Assembly: GCF_014779655.1 (NCBI RefSeq)
Contig: NZ_JACXYX010000006.1
Coordinates: forward strand, 62,001 to 126,000
DNA: 64,000 nt
Source: Nocardioides ganghwensis
GTDB lineage: Bacteria > Actinomycetota > Actinomycetes > Propionibacteriales > Nocardioidaceae
Reading direction: 5' to 3'
The position numbers and the translations under genes were made by a program. This document shows, in pieces, positions 46,879 through 56,554 of the stretch; position 1 is the first letter of the stretch; every line of letters begins with the position of its first letter. The notes beneath the pieces were generated by a model. It was not told the DNA's origin, searched no databases, and saw nothing but the letters and a program-made list of their open reading frames with translations.

Positions 46879-49620
46879 ATGCGACCTCTCCAGGCCCGTC
46901 TCGTCACCCTCTGCCAGCAGGTGCTGGCCCTGGGTGTCGTCCTCGTCGTGCTCACCCCGGCCTCCGGCGTGGTGTCCCTCGACATCGTCCGGGAGACGCC
47001 CGGTCAGGGCTCCGCGAGTTTGGGCGGCTCCGCCCCCGCCGAGCTGATGTCGGCCACCGTGCCCACCGCCCCGGTGACGCCCACCGTGACCGAGGTGCCC
47101 CTCACCGGTGCCGCCGGCGGCTTCGCCGGGCTCCGGGGCCGTACGGTCGCCGACGGTGCCACCTCCGCGCGCGTGGTGAGCAAGCCGCAGCAGGTCACCG
47201 ACTTCTCCGCCGTCGGTGTCACCTGGGAGGGCGGCGAGGCGCTCGAGGAGGACCAGATCACGCTGCGAGTCCGCACCCGCACGGGCGAGGAGTGGAGCGC
47301 GTGGGAGGACCTCCAGTACCACGACGAGCACGGCCCGGACCCCGACAGCGCCGAGGGCGCGAACGCGCGGCCCGGCACCGAGCCCACCTTCGTCGGTGAG
47401 GTCGACGAGGTCCAGGTCGAGGCCAGCACCGACGGTGTCGTGCTGCCCGACGACCTCTCCCTCGCCCTCGTCGACCCCGGCTCGGCGAAGAAGAGCGAGA
47501 CCGAGGCGCCGGCCGACCAGTCCTCCGGCCAGCCCACCGGTGACCCCAGCGCGTCGTACGACGACGACTTCGCCCAGCAGGACGGCACGGACGCCGCGGA
47601 GGAGGGCATCGCGCTCCAGTCCGCCACGGTCGCCACCAGCCAGAGGGCCGCCGCGCAGCCCACGATCTTCTCCCGGGCCCAGTGGGGCGCGGACGAGAGC
47701 ATCCGCAACAAGGGCGCCCTGCGCTACGGCTCGATCAGCGGCGGCTTCGTCCACCACACGGTCAACGCCAACGACTACTCCGAGGCCCAGGTGCCGGCGA
47801 TCCTCCGCAGCATCTACGCCTACCACGTGAAGTCCCGCGGCTGGAGCGACATCGGATACAACTTCCTCGTCGACCGGTTCGGCCGGATCTGGGAGGGCCG
47901 CTACGGCGGCATCGACCGCCCCGTCGTCGGCGCGCACACCCTCAACTACAACGACTACTCGTTCGCGATGTCGGCCATCGGCAACTTCGACGTGGTGCAG
48001 CCGACGGACGTGATGCTGCGCGCCTACGGCTCGCTGTTCGCCTGGAAGCTCTCGCTGCACGGGGTCAACCCGGCCTCCACCTCGCAGAGGATCGGCAGCC
48101 GCACCTTCGCGGCGATCAACGGCCACCGTGACGCCGGCTCCACCGCCTGCCCGGGCAAGTACCTGTACGCCCAGCTGCCGACGATCCGGACGTACGCCTC
48201 GTCGGCCGCCCCGACCGTCCCCACCGGGCCGACGCCGATCGCGGTGTCCGCGCCGAACCCGCAGAACAACCTCGACGCCTCGCCCTACCCGGACCTCGTG
48301 GTCCGGAGGGCCGCGGACGGTCGTGGCCTGGTCCTGCCGACCGGCGGTCTCACCTCGTTCCAGAAGCGCCTCGTTGTCGGCAAGAGCGGCTGGGACAAGC
48401 GCGCGGACGTGCTCGTCTCGCCCGACCTCACCGGCGACGGCCTGGCCGACCTGGTGACCGCCGACAAGTCCGGCGTGGTCCGCGTCCGGGCCGGCAAGGG
48501 CAACGGCAAGTTCGGCGCCACCACCCGCAAGATGTCGCTGCGCGGCTACTCGCTCATCACCGCGGCGGGCGACGTCGACGGCGACGGGCGCAACGACCTC
48601 GTCGCCCGCTTCAAGGGCCGGCTCACCGTCCTGCTCGCGACCGGCAAGGGCGGGTTCTCCCGCAAGGTCACCCGCAAGGGCTACAGCGGCTACCGCCAGA
48701 TCGTCGGAGCCGGGGACGTCAACGGCGACGGCCGGGCCGACCTGCTGCTGCGCACCAAGAACCGCGCGTTCCTCCAGACCGGCTACGGCACGGGCCGCTT
48801 CGCCCCGCCCCAGCGGCTGGCAGGCAGGTGGAGCACGTTCAACCGGATGGTCGCCGGCGACTTCAACGGTGACGGCCGCTCCGACATCGTGGTCCGCAAC
48901 TCGGCGGGCAAGATGATGCTCCTGCCCGGTCGCGGCGACGGGACGTACGGCGCGGCGCTCGGGCCCGCCACCAACCTCAAGTCGATGCGGTGGATCACCG
49001 GCGCCAACCTGGTCGGCGGCGCGGGCGCGGACCTCATCGGCGTCGCCGGCAAGCAGCTCGTCGTGGTCGCGAACCGCGACACCTTCGAGCTCGGCTCGCC
49101 GATCGACACCGGCGTCTCCTTCGCCGGCATGGACCGCATCCTCAACGCCGGTGACGTCGACCGCGACGGCTTCGGCGACGTCCTCACCCGCGACACCGCC
49201 GGCAGGCTGTGGCTCTTCTCCGGCAACGGCACCGGCGCGCTCGCGCCCGGCCGGGTGATCGGCAGCGGCTGGACCGCCGTCTCGGGCCTCACCGCGGTGG
49301 GCGACGTGACCGGTGACGGCCTGCCCGACCTGATCGGTACGACCGCGGGCCGGCTGAACGTCTGGACGGGCAACGGCACCGGCTTCGCCGACCCGGTCCC
49401 GGTCAAGGGCGGGGTGTCCTCCCCGGCCGGGCTGCCCTCGGACCTGTCGGGCTTCGACTGGGTCCTCGGGGTGCAGGCCATGACGCTCAAGGGCCAGGGC
49501 GACTACATCGTGCGCGACCGCGCCAGCGGGGTGGCGTACGTCTACACCGGCCGCAAGAAGGGCGTCTCGAGCCCGCGAGTGCTCGGCGAGGGACTGGGGG
49601 CCTTCGACCTGGCCGGGTGA
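46879..49620 (+). CDS. Secreted PGRP/amidase-2 peptidoglycan amidase with FG-GAP repeats
   Basis: 913 residues. A signal peptide (LALGVVLVVLTPASG) and a variable region of about 230 residues precede a PGRP-type amidase at about 262-440. Zinc ligand candidates are His292/His293 (VHHTVNAND), His416 and Cys424 (NGHRDAGSTACPGKYLY), and Tyr327 in DIGYNFLVD is the usual catalytic neighbour. From about 460 to the end, repeated beta-propeller units carry calcium-binding loops such as GDVDGDGRNDLV, GDVNGDGRADLL, GDFNGDGRSDIV and GDVTGDGLPDLI. It should cleave N-acetylmuramoyl-L-alanine bonds outside the cell. It has its own regulated promoter. Confidence 0.93.
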   Translation: MRPLQARLVTLCQQVLALGVVLVVLTPASGVVSLDIVRETPGQGSASLGGSAPAELMSATVPTAPVTPTVTEVPLTGAAGGFAGLRGRTVADGATSARVVSKPQQVTDFSAVGVTWEGGEALEEDQITLRVRTRTGEEWSAWEDLQYHDEHGPDPDSAEGANARPGTEPTFVGEVDEVQVEASTDGVVLPDDLSLALVDPGSAKKSETEAPADQSSGQPTGDPSASYDDDFAQQDGTDAAEEGIALQSATVATSQRAAAQPTIFSRAQWGADESIRNKGALRYGSISGGFVHHTVNANDYSEAQVPAILRSIYAYHVKSRGWSDIGYNFLVDRFGRIWEGRYGGIDRPVVGAHTLNYNDYSFAMSAIGNFDVVQPTDVMLRAYGSLFAWKLSLHGVNPASTSQRIGSRTFAAINGHRDAGSTACPGKYLYAQLPTIRTYASSAAPTVPTGPTPIAVSAPNPQNNLDASPYPDLVVRRAADGRGLVLPTGGLTSFQKRLVVGKSGWDKRADVLVSPDLTGDGLADLVTADKSGVVRVRAGKGNGKFGATTRKMSLRGYSLITAAGDVDGDGRNDLVARFKGRLTVLLATGKGGFSRKVTRKGYSGYRQIVGAGDVNGDGRADLLLRTKNRAFLQTGYGTGRFAPPQRLAGRWSTFNRMVAGDFNGDGRSDIVVRNSAGKMMLLPGRGDGTYGAALGPATNLKSMRWITGANLVGGAGADLIGVAGKQLVVVANRDTFELGSPIDTGVSFAGMDRILNAGDVDRDGFGDVLTRDTAGRLWLFSGNGTGALAPGRVIGSGWTAVSGLTAVGDVTGDGLPDLIGTTAGRLNVWTGNGTGFADPVPVKGGVSSPAGLPSDLSGFDWVLGVQAMTLKGQGDYIVRDRASGVAYVYTGRKKGVSSPRVLGEGLGAFDLAG

Positions 49621-49641
49621 CCGGCGAGGACAGGACCGCGA

Positions 49642-50355
49642 TCAGGCCCGGGCAGTCGCCCGCTCGGCGTCGTAGACGCCGTCGAGGCGAGCCGGGTCGG
49701 GATTGCGGACAAGGACCAGCGAGCCGCCTCGTCCGAGGGGCTCGGTGAAGGTGGCCATTCCTGGTGGGGAAGCCGGGTCGGCCACCGACAGAAGACGGCC
49801 GCCGTCGGTGAGGGAGCTCCCGACGGCGGCCGTCAGGTCGTTGCTCCACAGCCGGGCCTGGGTCAGGTCGTCGGTGGCGAGGTCGTCGTCGGTGGGCGGG
49901 TCCCAGGCCGTGAAGCCGTCGGGCTGGGACCAGATCTCGACGCCGACGTCGAGCACGCCCGCCGGCAGGGGCTCGGCGAACCGCACGCCCAGCGGGCGCA
50001 GGCTGCAGGCGAGGACGGGGATCGTGGCGGCGCGCGGCGCCCACCGGTCCAGGCCCTCGGGCCCGCACACCACGGCGTCCGGGTCGTCAGACGTCGTGAC
50101 GCGCAGGCCGACGGTCCAGGCGGCGCCGAGGAAGACGGGCGAGAGCCAGTGCGGGGGCAGGTCGATGCGCAACGACATGCCGCGTTCGAGGTCGACGACG
50201 TCGGTGAGCAGGCCGGACGCCTTGGCCACCCAGTTGGCGTAGGTCGTCACCGACAGCTCGACCCGCTCGTCGGTGGCGTGGTCGTAGAAGGTGAGCAGCG
50301 GCCGCCCGGGGTCCCGCCGCAGCTGGGCGGCCAGCACCTCCGCGAAGGTGCTCAT
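49642..50355 (-). CDS. TIGR03089 family protein
   Basis: 237 residues. The start TFAEVLAAQLRRDPGRPLLTFYDHATDERVEL split across the first 35 residues, followed by YANWVAKASGLL and an LPPHWLSPVFLGAAWTVG helix, matches the actinobacterial TIGR03089 family. The family resembles the N-terminal part of AMP-binding enzymes but lacks their ATP motifs, and its function is unknown. It is convergent with the amidase gene. Confidence 0.85.
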   Translation of the reverse strand: MSTFAEVLAAQLRRDPGRPLLTFYDHATDERVELSVTTYANWVAKASGLLTDVVDLERGMSLRIDLPPHWLSPVFLGAAWTVGLRVTTSDDPDAVVCGPEGLDRWAPRAATIPVLACSLRPLGVRFAEPLPAGVLDVGVEIWSQPDGFTAWDPPTDDDLATDDLTQARLWSNDLTAAVGSSLTDGGRLLSVADPASPPGMATFTEPLGRGGSLVLVRNPDPARLDGVYDAERATARA

Positions 50356-50386
50356 CGGTGGACTCCCAAGGATTCGGGCTGCCGGG

Positions 50387-51124
50387 TCAGACGGCGTTGG
50401 GCTCGGGGGAGTCCATGTAGGGGTAGTCCTCCATGAACTGCTCCAGCGCCGCGCCGCTGACGTCGGAGCAGTACTGCCAGACGCCGACCTGCTTGGACGG
50501 GTCGGTCTCGCCCACGCCGCCGAGCGACCAGTGGGTGAAGGCGACGTGCTGGCCGTCGGGGAAGGCCTTGCCGTCCTCGGAGGTCCACGGCACGGCCTTG
50601 AACTTGTCGCGCAGGTTGTCGGTGCCCTGGAGCTTGGAGGCGATGCCGCGCAGCTCGTCCATCTGCTCGGAGTCGTCGGCGACGGTCTCGTCGTACCACA
50701 GGATCGTGAAGCCGTGCTCGAGGTTGTGCACGAGCTCGCCGAGCTCGGGACGGTCGGACTCGGTGTAGAGCTTGCGGTCCATGCTGTCCCACATGTTCCA
50801 GTGCTGGCCGAAGGCCGGCGGGGCGTCGGGGTAGCTCAGCGGGGTGCCGACCTCGACGTGGTCCTGGCTGCCCTCGGCGGACTTGGTGGTGACGTCCTGG
50901 CAGGCCGACGCCTTCGCGCCGATGTCGCTGAGCGAGGCGGAGGCGTACGCCCGCAGGTCCCACCAGTCCTTGACCGGCTTGAACGCAGCCGCTCCCACGA
51001 TGAGCAGGGCGACGAGGACGCTCGCGCCCACGATCGCCATGCCGCGCCGGTTCTCGCGCTTGGACTGCTGGGAGCGGATGGAGTCGATGACCGCCTGACG
51101 GTCGGTCTTTGCCTGCTTGGCCAC
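50387..51124 (-). CDS. DUF3105 membrane-anchored protein
   Basis: 245 residues with one N-terminal membrane segment (GMAIVGASVLVALLIVGAAA). The external domain has the DUF3105 hallmarks: YPDAPPAFGQHWNMW and the histidine-glutamate motif LVHNLEHGFTILWYD, which suggests metal or cofactor binding. Function is unknown; the family is common in actinobacteria. It is upstream of, and on the same strand as, the TIGR03089 gene, with 31 bases between. Confidence 0.88.
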   Translation of the reverse strand: MAKQAKTDRQAVIDSIRSQQSKRENRRGMAIVGASVLVALLIVGAAAFKPVKDWWDLRAYASASLSDIGAKASACQDVTTKSAEGSQDHVEVGTPLSYPDAPPAFGQHWNMWDSMDRKLYTESDRPELGELVHNLEHGFTILWYDETVADDSEQMDELRGIASKLQGTDNLRDKFKAVPWTSEDGKAFPDGQHVAFTHWSLGGVGETDPSKQVGVWQYCSDVSGAALEQFMEDYPYMDSPEPNAV

Positions 51125-51216
51125 GGTGCTCGGTGTCTCTCGGTCGAGTGCTGGGTAGGTCTGCGCTGGCAGAGTCTACGTAGTCGCAGGTGACACGACG
51201 CACACGACGCCGCCCT

Positions 51217-52119
51217 TCACGCCTGCGGGCGGTCCCGCTCCCAGTCCTCGAGGCGCCACCCGTGCGCGAAGCAGACGGCCGCCGCCGCGGTCCGGTCGGC
51301 GGCGTCGGGCAGCCGGCGCAGGGCCGCGGACAGCTCATCGGCGTCCGCCTCCTGCCCGAACGGCGCCCGGTCCGCCTCGTCCCCGACCAGGGCGCGTACG
51401 ACGGCCTCGCGCGCACCCCACCCGAACAGGTCGCCGCCCTCGGCGCGCACGAGGGACGCGGCGCCGGGCCCGTCGTCGTCGGGCGGCAGCACCAGGTCGG
51501 CGCGCCCCCGGACGATCGCCACGGGGCGTCCGCCGAGCTTGCCCTGCACGAGCTCGGCGGCTCCGGCGATCTCGTCGGCGACGGCGGGGAGGGTCACGAC
51601 GAGGGGGTTGCCGTGCGGGTCGGTGCGGCCCGCGAAGTCCTCGGCCACCAGCAGGCCGGCGGCGCCGACCGCGATGTCGGTCTGGCCCTCGCGCCAGGCG
51701 CGTCCGGACGTGTCGGTGACGACCACGGCCACGTTGGTGCCGGTGCGGGCGTGGACCTCGCGGCGCAGGGCCCGCGCCGAGGCGTCGGGGTCGAGGGGGA
51801 GCAGCACGACCGACCCGGGTGCGACGTTGGAGGCGTCGACGCCGGCGGCGGCCATGATGAGCCCGAGCCGGTTGCGCACGATGCGGGTCGCGCCGCGGCG
51901 CGCGACGAGGCGCTCGGTCTCCTCGTCGATCGCGGCCTCGCGGTCGCCGACCCGGGTGCGGCCCTCTGCCTTGCTGACCACCTTGCTGGTCACGCACACC
52001 ACGTCGCCGTCGACGAGGTCGGTCCCGCCGCCGAGCGCGGCGAGCACCAGGATGGCGAGGTCGTCGCCCGCGGCCACCTCGGGGAACCCGTCCGGAGCCC
52101 ACACCTCGAGCCGGGTCAT
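51217..52119 (-). CDS. cofE: Coenzyme F420-0:L-glutamate ligase (CofE / FbiB N-terminal type)
   Basis: 300 residues. CofE features: an LxVxxxxGxPEV-type start ([19 protein letters not shown]), [35 protein letters not shown] and [18 protein letters not shown]. It adds glutamates to F420-0. Mycobacterial FbiB is about 450 residues and carries a C-terminal FMN nitroreductase that reduces dehydro-F420; here only about 55 residues follow the ligase domain ([13 protein letters not shown], then an [16 protein letters not shown] end). The start overlaps the cofD stop (ATGA). Confidence 0.92.
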   Translation of the reverse strand: MTRLEVWAPDGFPEVAAGDDLAILVLAALGGGTDLVDGDVVCVTSKVVSKAEGRTRVGDREAAIDEETERLVARRGATRIVRNRLGLIMAAAGVDASNVAPGSVVLLPLDPDASARALRREVHARTGTNVAVVVTDTSGRAWREGQTDIAVGAAGLLVAEDFAGRTDPHGNPLVVTLPAVADEIAGAAELVQGKLGGRPVAIVRGRADLVLPPDDDGPGAASLVRAEGGDLFGWGAREAVVRALVGDEADRAPFGQEADADELSAALRRLPDAADRTAAAAVCFAHGWRLEDWERDRPQA

Positions 52120-53144
52120 GCGGTGTCGCCCGCTGCGAGGGAGACCGCCGCCGCGGCCATCGCCGCGGTGGCGTCGGGGCCGTCCATCATCAGCGGGACG
52201 GCCGCGGCGCGCAGGCCGGCCGCCTCCAGCGCCGGCACCTGCTCGGCGTCGCGCTCGTCGACGAGCCAGGCGTCGAGCACCCCTCCGGAGGAGCGGGCGC
52301 CGTAGTGGGCCCCGACCGCGCCGGCGCCGACCTCGACGCCGATGCTGGTCAGCATCTGCGCGGCCATGCCGTGGACGTGGGAGCCGCCGACGATGGGGGA
52401 GAGGCCGACGACGGGCGCCGGCGTGGACCGCACGGCGTCCCGGACGCCCGGCACGCCGAGGATGGTGCCGACGGACACGACGGGGTTCGACGGCGGCAGC
52501 ACCACGAGGTCGGCGTCGGTGATCGCGTCCAGCACGCCCGGGGCGGGGACGGCGGCGTCCTGCCCGACGACGACCACGGCCTCCGCGGGCACCGATGCCC
52601 GCAGCCGCACCCAGTACTCCTGGAAGTGCACCACCCGGCGCCCGCTCGGGCTGTCGGCGTCGGCGATCGCGACGTGGGTCTCGACCCGGTCGTCGGTCAT
52701 CGGGAGCAGCCGTACGCCGGGCTGCCACCGGCGGCACAGCGCCTCGGTGACCTGCGAGAGGGTGAAGCCGGCCTCGAGCATCTGGGTGCGCACGAGGTGG
52801 GTGGCGATGTCGCGGTCGCCCAGCCCGAACCACGTCGGCTCCACGCCGTACGCCTCGAGCTCGGTCTTCGCGCTCCACGTCTCGTCGCGGCGCCCCCACC
52901 CCCGCTCGACGTCGATGCCGTCACCGAGGGTGTACATGACCGTGTCGAGGTCGGGGCAGACCTTCAACCCGTGGATCCACCAGTCGTCGGCGGTGTTGGC
53001 CACCACGGTGACCTCGGTGGCGGCGGACGCGCCCGGCACCACGCCGGTGCGCAGGCCGTGGAGGAGGCCCTGGATGAAGCGGGCCCCGCCCACCCCTCCG
53101 GAGAGGACGGTGATACGGCGGAGCACGAGCGTCGATGATGGCAT
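52116..53144 (-). CDS. cofD: 2-phospho-L-lactate transferase-type F420 enzyme (CofD/FbiA)
   Basis: 342 residues from ATG 53144. The nucleotide site [19 protein letters not shown] is followed by [20 protein letters not shown] and the late motifs [18 protein letters not shown] and [18 protein letters not shown], all standard for CofD. It transfers the phospholactyl/phosphoenolpyruvyl group to the flavin Fo. cofE follows with a 4-base overlap; this fbiA-fbiB order next to whiB is conserved in mycobacteria. An upstream ATG in the same frame at 53213 is possible but less family-like. Confidence 0.94.
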   Translation of the reverse strand: MPSSTLVLRRITVLSGGVGGARFIQGLLHGLRTGVVPGASAATEVTVVANTADDWWIHGLKVCPDLDTVMYTLGDGIDVERGWGRRDETWSAKTELEAYGVEPTWFGLGDRDIATHLVRTQMLEAGFTLSQVTEALCRRWQPGVRLLPMTDDRVETHVAIADADSPSGRRVVHFQEYWVRLRASVPAEAVVVVGQDAAVPAPGVLDAITDADLVVLPPSNPVVSVGTILGVPGVRDAVRSTPAPVVGLSPIVGGSHVHGMAAQMLTSIGVEVGAGAVGAHYGARSSGGVLDAWLVDERDAEQVPALEAAGLRAAAVPLMMDGPDATAAMAAAAVSLAAGDTA

Positions 53145-53188
53145 AGGAACAGCCTGCCGGAAGCGGAACGGCCATATCAGATCCGGGC

Positions 53189-53218
53189 TTGACTTCGTGG
53201 GTACGACAGGCATGTAAT
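53189..53218 (+). promoter_or_regulatory. Sigma70-like promoter of whiB
   Basis: TTGACT (53189-53194) and TGTAAT (53213-53218) are separated by 18 bases, the clearest -35/-10 pair seen in the window. It gives a leader of about 60 bases before the whiB ATG at 53289. The 144-base gap between cofD and whiB holds nothing else obvious. Confidence 0.5.
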
Positions 53219-53288
53219 TCCCACAGTGTCGTTAGGTTGAACGCGAGTCGTTCAGTTCTGAAAAACCAGGGTCGAAAGGGCGTCAGCC

Positions 53289-53546
53289 ATGAGAGCAGAA
53301 CTGTTTCTCCTCGAGCCTGAGGGCGAGGAGTTCGGTTGGCAGGACCGCGCCCTGTGCGCGCAGACGGACCCGGAGGCGTTCTTCCCCGAGAAGGGCGGCT
53401 CCACCAGGGAGGCCAAGAAGGTCTGCCTGACGTGCGAGGTCCGCGACGACTGCCTCGAGTACGCGTTGATGAACGACGAGCGCTTCGGCATCTGGGGCGG
53501 TCTCTCGGAGCGGGAGCGCCGCAAGCTGAAGAAGCGCGCCGTCTGA
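53289..53546 (+). CDS. whiB: WhiB-family iron-sulfur transcriptional regulator
   Basis: 85 residues with the four cluster cysteines at 23, 46, 49 and 55 (C-x22-C-x2-C-x5-C) and the GIWGG turn in FGIWGGLSERERRKLKKR, followed by the basic tail. The order with cofD and cofE upstream in the divergent direction is that of mycobacterial whiB2 (whmD), which acts in septation. An AAAGGG site precedes the ATG. Confidence 0.94.
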   Translation: MRAELFLLEPEGEEFGWQDRALCAQTDPEAFFPEKGGSTREAKKVCLTCEVRDDCLEYALMNDERFGIWGGLSERERRKLKKRAV

Positions 53547-53570
53547 GGATTCCACCAGTCCTCCAGCACC

Positions 53571-53583
53571 AAACCGGCGGTTT
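53571..53583 (+). terminator. Short hairpin after whiB
   Basis: AAACCG and CGGTTT flank one G, 24 bases after the whiB stop, followed by TTTCG-type sequence. The one-base loop means the innermost pairs cannot all form, so it is a weak terminator candidate. Confidence 0.25.
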
Positions 53584-53617
53584 CGTGGAGCGCGGAGTGC
53601 CTCGCTAGGGTGCTCCG

Positions 53618-56554
53618 GTGACCGTCACAGCGCTTCTCGTCAGTCACGACGGGGCGCGATGGCTCCCAGCTGTTCTGACTGGTCTGATCGGGCAGACCCT
53701 CCCGGTGGACCGCGTCGTGGCCGTCGACACCACGAGCCGCGACGACAGCGTCGAGATGATCCGCGACGCGCTCGGTGGCCCTCTGGGCGACCGTCTCGAG
53801 CTGGCCGTCGTGCCGGGGTCGACGAGCTATCCGGCGGCCGTCCGCCACGGCCTCGAGCTCGCGTCCACCCCGACGGGTGAGGCCGACGACGACGAGTGGA
53901 TCTGGTTGCTCCACGACGACAGCAACCCCGATCCCACGGCCCTCGCCGAGCTGCTCGCCGCCGCCGAGGACCACCCCGGCACCGCGATCCTCGGGCCCAA
54001 GCTGCGCGAGTGGCCCTCGCTGCGGCGTCTGCTGGAGGTCGGCCTGACCATCACCGGCACCGGGCACCGCGAGACCGGTCTGGAGCGCGGCGAGTACGAC
54101 CAGGGCCAGCACGACGCCGTCCGCGAGGTGCTGGCCGTCAACACCGCCGGCATGCTCGTGCGGCGCCGCGTGCTGGAGTCGCTCGGCGGTCTCGACGAGG
54201 AGCTGCCGATCTTCGGCAACGACATCGACTTCGGCTGGCGCGCCGCGCTGGCCGGGCACCGCACGCTGGTGGTGCCGCAGGCCGTCGTCTTCCACGCCGA
54301 GGCGGCCCACCGTGGCATCCGGCGTACGCCCCTGACCGGGCGGCACACGCACTACCAGGAGCGGCGCGCCGCCCTGTTCACGTCGCTGGCCAACGTGTCC
54401 GCGCGCGGGTTCGCGTGGCAGTACGTCCGGCTCTTCCTCGGATCGCTGCTGCGCGTGGTCGGCTTCCTCGCGGTGCGTTCGGTGGGCGAGGCCCTCGACG
54501 AGCTCGCCGCCGCCCTCTCGGTGCACGGCCGGCCGCGCCAGGTGCTCGCCGCCCGGCGCGAGCGGGCCCGGCGCCGCGGGGACGAGCCGCCGCGGCAGGA
54601 CTCCGTACGCCGCCTGCTGGCGCCCGCGTGGCTGCCCTACCGCCACGGCCTCGACTTCGTCACCGACCTCGCCTCCGCGGCGACCAGCCAGGCCGCCGAC
54701 GTCGCGGAGCGACGCCGGCTCGCCCAGGAGGCCGACGCGGTTCCGGCGGCGGCGCGCCAGCAGCGCCGCGGCCCTGGCACCTCGTCGGAGGACGACGACG
54801 AGGAGGCCTACCTCACCGACACCGGCATCGTGGCCCGCTTCTTCACCAACCCCGTCGCCGTCGTGATCGCGCTCTTCGGCGTGCTGGCGCTGCTCGCCGG
54901 GCGCGAGGCGTTCGGGGCGATCACCGGCGGCGCGCTGTCGCCGGTGCCCGAGGCCGCGGGCGACTGGTGGCGGCTGCACCTCGCCACCTGGCACCCGCTG
55001 GGCAGCGGCACCGACGTGCCGGCGCCCGCCTACGTCCTGCCCTTCGCGCTCGCCGCGACGTTCCTGCTCGGCAACACCGGTGCCGTGGTGTCCGGGCTCA
55101 TGCTGCTCGCGGTGCCCGTGGCCGCGTGGGGCGCCTGGCGGTTGCTCAAGGTCGTCGGCCGGCTGGTGGACCCGCTCGGCCTGCCGCGCTGGCTCCTGGT
55201 GTGGGGTGCCCTCACCTACGCCCTGGTCCCCGTGACCTCGGGCGCTTGGGCGGAGGGACGGTTCGGCACGGTCGCGGTGGCCGCGCTCCTGCCGTGGGCC
55301 GCCCACGCCGCGCTGGGCTTCGTCGACCCCGACCGTGACCGGCGTTGGCGCGCCGCCTGGCGTACGGCCCTGCTGCTCGCCCTCGGCGCGGCCTTCGTGC
55401 CGGGCTTCTGGCTCTTCGCCCTGCTGGCCACCGCCGTCGTGCTCGGCGCCGCGGCCGTCATCGCGCCCCGGTTGCTGCGCGAGCGCGACAGCTGGGGACC
55501 GCCGGTCGTCGCGGTCGCCGCGACCCCGCTGCTCCTCGCCCCCTGGCTGCTGCCGCTGCTCACCACCGGCTCCGCGGCCGGGCTGCTGCTGGAGGCCGGT
55601 CGGCTCACCGTCGACGAGGTCACCTTCGGGGGCCTGGTGACCGGCCGGCTCAACGACCTCGGTGCGCCGTGGTGGCTCGGGCTGGTGCTCGGCCTGCTCG
55701 CCCTCGCAGCGCTCCTCCCGCGACGTACGCGCGTGTCCGTCGTGATCTGCTGGCTGGTCGCCCTGGCCGCCGCGGTCGTCTCGGGCGTGCTGTCGCACCT
55801 GACCCTCGACCTGCCCTCAGTGACCACCCGTCCCAGCCTGGGCCTGTTCGTGGTGATCCTGCAGGGCACCGCGGTCGTGGCGGTCGTGCTGGGCGCCGAC
55901 GCCTACCTCCGCCGCCTCGCCGACCACCACCCGTGGTGGCAGCGGGGCGTGGCGACCGCGCTCGCCGTGGTCGCCGCGGCGGTGCCGGTCGGCGGCCTCG
56001 GCTGGTGGCTCACCACCCCGGACGACGCGATGACGCGCGACGTGGACCAGACCGTCCCGGTCTACATGCAGCAGAGCTCGCTGCTCGGCCAGGAGCACGG
56101 GGTGCTGGTGCTCGGCGGCTCCGTCGACGACGGCATCACCTACCGCATCCGCCGCGACGACGGCACGACCGTGGGGGAGGACGAGATCCTCACCCTCGCC
56201 GAGGAGGACGCCGAGCTCACCGACGAGGTGCGCGCCCTGGTGTCCTCGCCCACGCCGGCCGTCGTGGCGGCGCTGGGCGCGCGCGGTGTCGAGTACGTCG
56301 TGCTCGGCTCGCCCGCCGACGGCCGGATCTCCTCGCTCCTCGACGCGACCTCCGGCCTCGAGCAGGCCAGTGCCGAGGACCGCAGCACCCGGGCGTGGCG
56401 GGTCGACCGCCCGCTCGACCCGTCGGCCGTGGATGGTCCCGGCTCGTGGTGGCGCTCGGCGCTCCTGGTCCTGCAGGGCCTGGCCGTCGCGGTCGCCCTC
56501 GTGCTGGCCGCGCCCACGGTGCGGCAGCGTCGGGACGGAGGACGCGATGACTGA
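53618..56554 (+). CDS. GT2 glycosyltransferase with large membrane domain
   Basis: 978 residues. The first ~290 form a family 2 transferase: VTALLVSHDGARWLPAVLTG, VVAVDTTSRDDSVE, the metal site WIWLLHDDSNPDPT and FGNDIDFGWRAALAG. From about residue 400 there are roughly a dozen membrane segments ending in an external region and a last segment. GTG 53618 has TAGGGT 6 bases upstream. The stop overlaps the DUF5719 gene by 8 bases, a pairing conserved in actinobacteria. The polymer it glycosylates is not known. Confidence 0.92.
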   Translation: MTVTALLVSHDGARWLPAVLTGLIGQTLPVDRVVAVDTTSRDDSVEMIRDALGGPLGDRLELAVVPGSTSYPAAVRHGLELASTPTGEADDDEWIWLLHDDSNPDPTALAELLAAAEDHPGTAILGPKLREWPSLRRLLEVGLTITGTGHRETGLERGEYDQGQHDAVREVLAVNTAGMLVRRRVLESLGGLDEELPIFGNDIDFGWRAALAGHRTLVVPQAVVFHAEAAHRGIRRTPLTGRHTHYQERRAALFTSLANVSARGFAWQYVRLFLGSLLRVVGFLAVRSVGEALDELAAALSVHGRPRQVLAARRERARRRGDEPPRQDSVRRLLAPAWLPYRHGLDFVTDLASAATSQAADVAERRRLAQEADAVPAAARQQRRGPGTSSEDDDEEAYLTDTGIVARFFTNPVAVVIALFGVLALLAGREAFGAITGGALSPVPEAAGDWWRLHLATWHPLGSGTDVPAPAYVLPFALAATFLLGNTGAVVSGLMLLAVPVAAWGAWRLLKVVGRLVDPLGLPRWLLVWGALTYALVPVTSGAWAEGRFGTVAVAALLPWAAHAALGFVDPDRDRRWRAAWRTALLLALGAAFVPGFWLFALLATAVVLGAAAVIAPRLLRERDSWGPPVVAVAATPLLLAPWLLPLLTTGSAAGLLLEAGRLTVDEVTFGGLVTGRLNDLGAPWWLGLVLGLLALAALLPRRTRVSVVICWLVALAAAVVSGVLSHLTLDLPSVTTRPSLGLFVVILQGTAVVAVVLGADAYLRRLADHHPWWQRGVATALAVVAAAVPVGGLGWWLTTPDDAMTRDVDQTVPVYMQQSSLLGQEHGVLVLGGSVDDGITYRIRRDDGTTVGEDEILTLAEEDAELTDEVRALVSSPTPAVVAALGARGVEYVVLGSPADGRISSLLDATSGLEQASAEDRSTRAWRVDRPLDPSAVDGPGSWWRSALLVLQGLAVAVALVLAAPTVRQRRDGGRDD

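Noticed and set aside
53618..53880. Overlapping small plus-strand frames at the start of the GT2 gene
   Set aside because: Proline/arginine-rich shadow frames lacking motif support.
53252..55798. 848-codon minus-strand frame over whiB and the GT2 gene
   Set aside because: No family motif; antisense to two well-supported genes.
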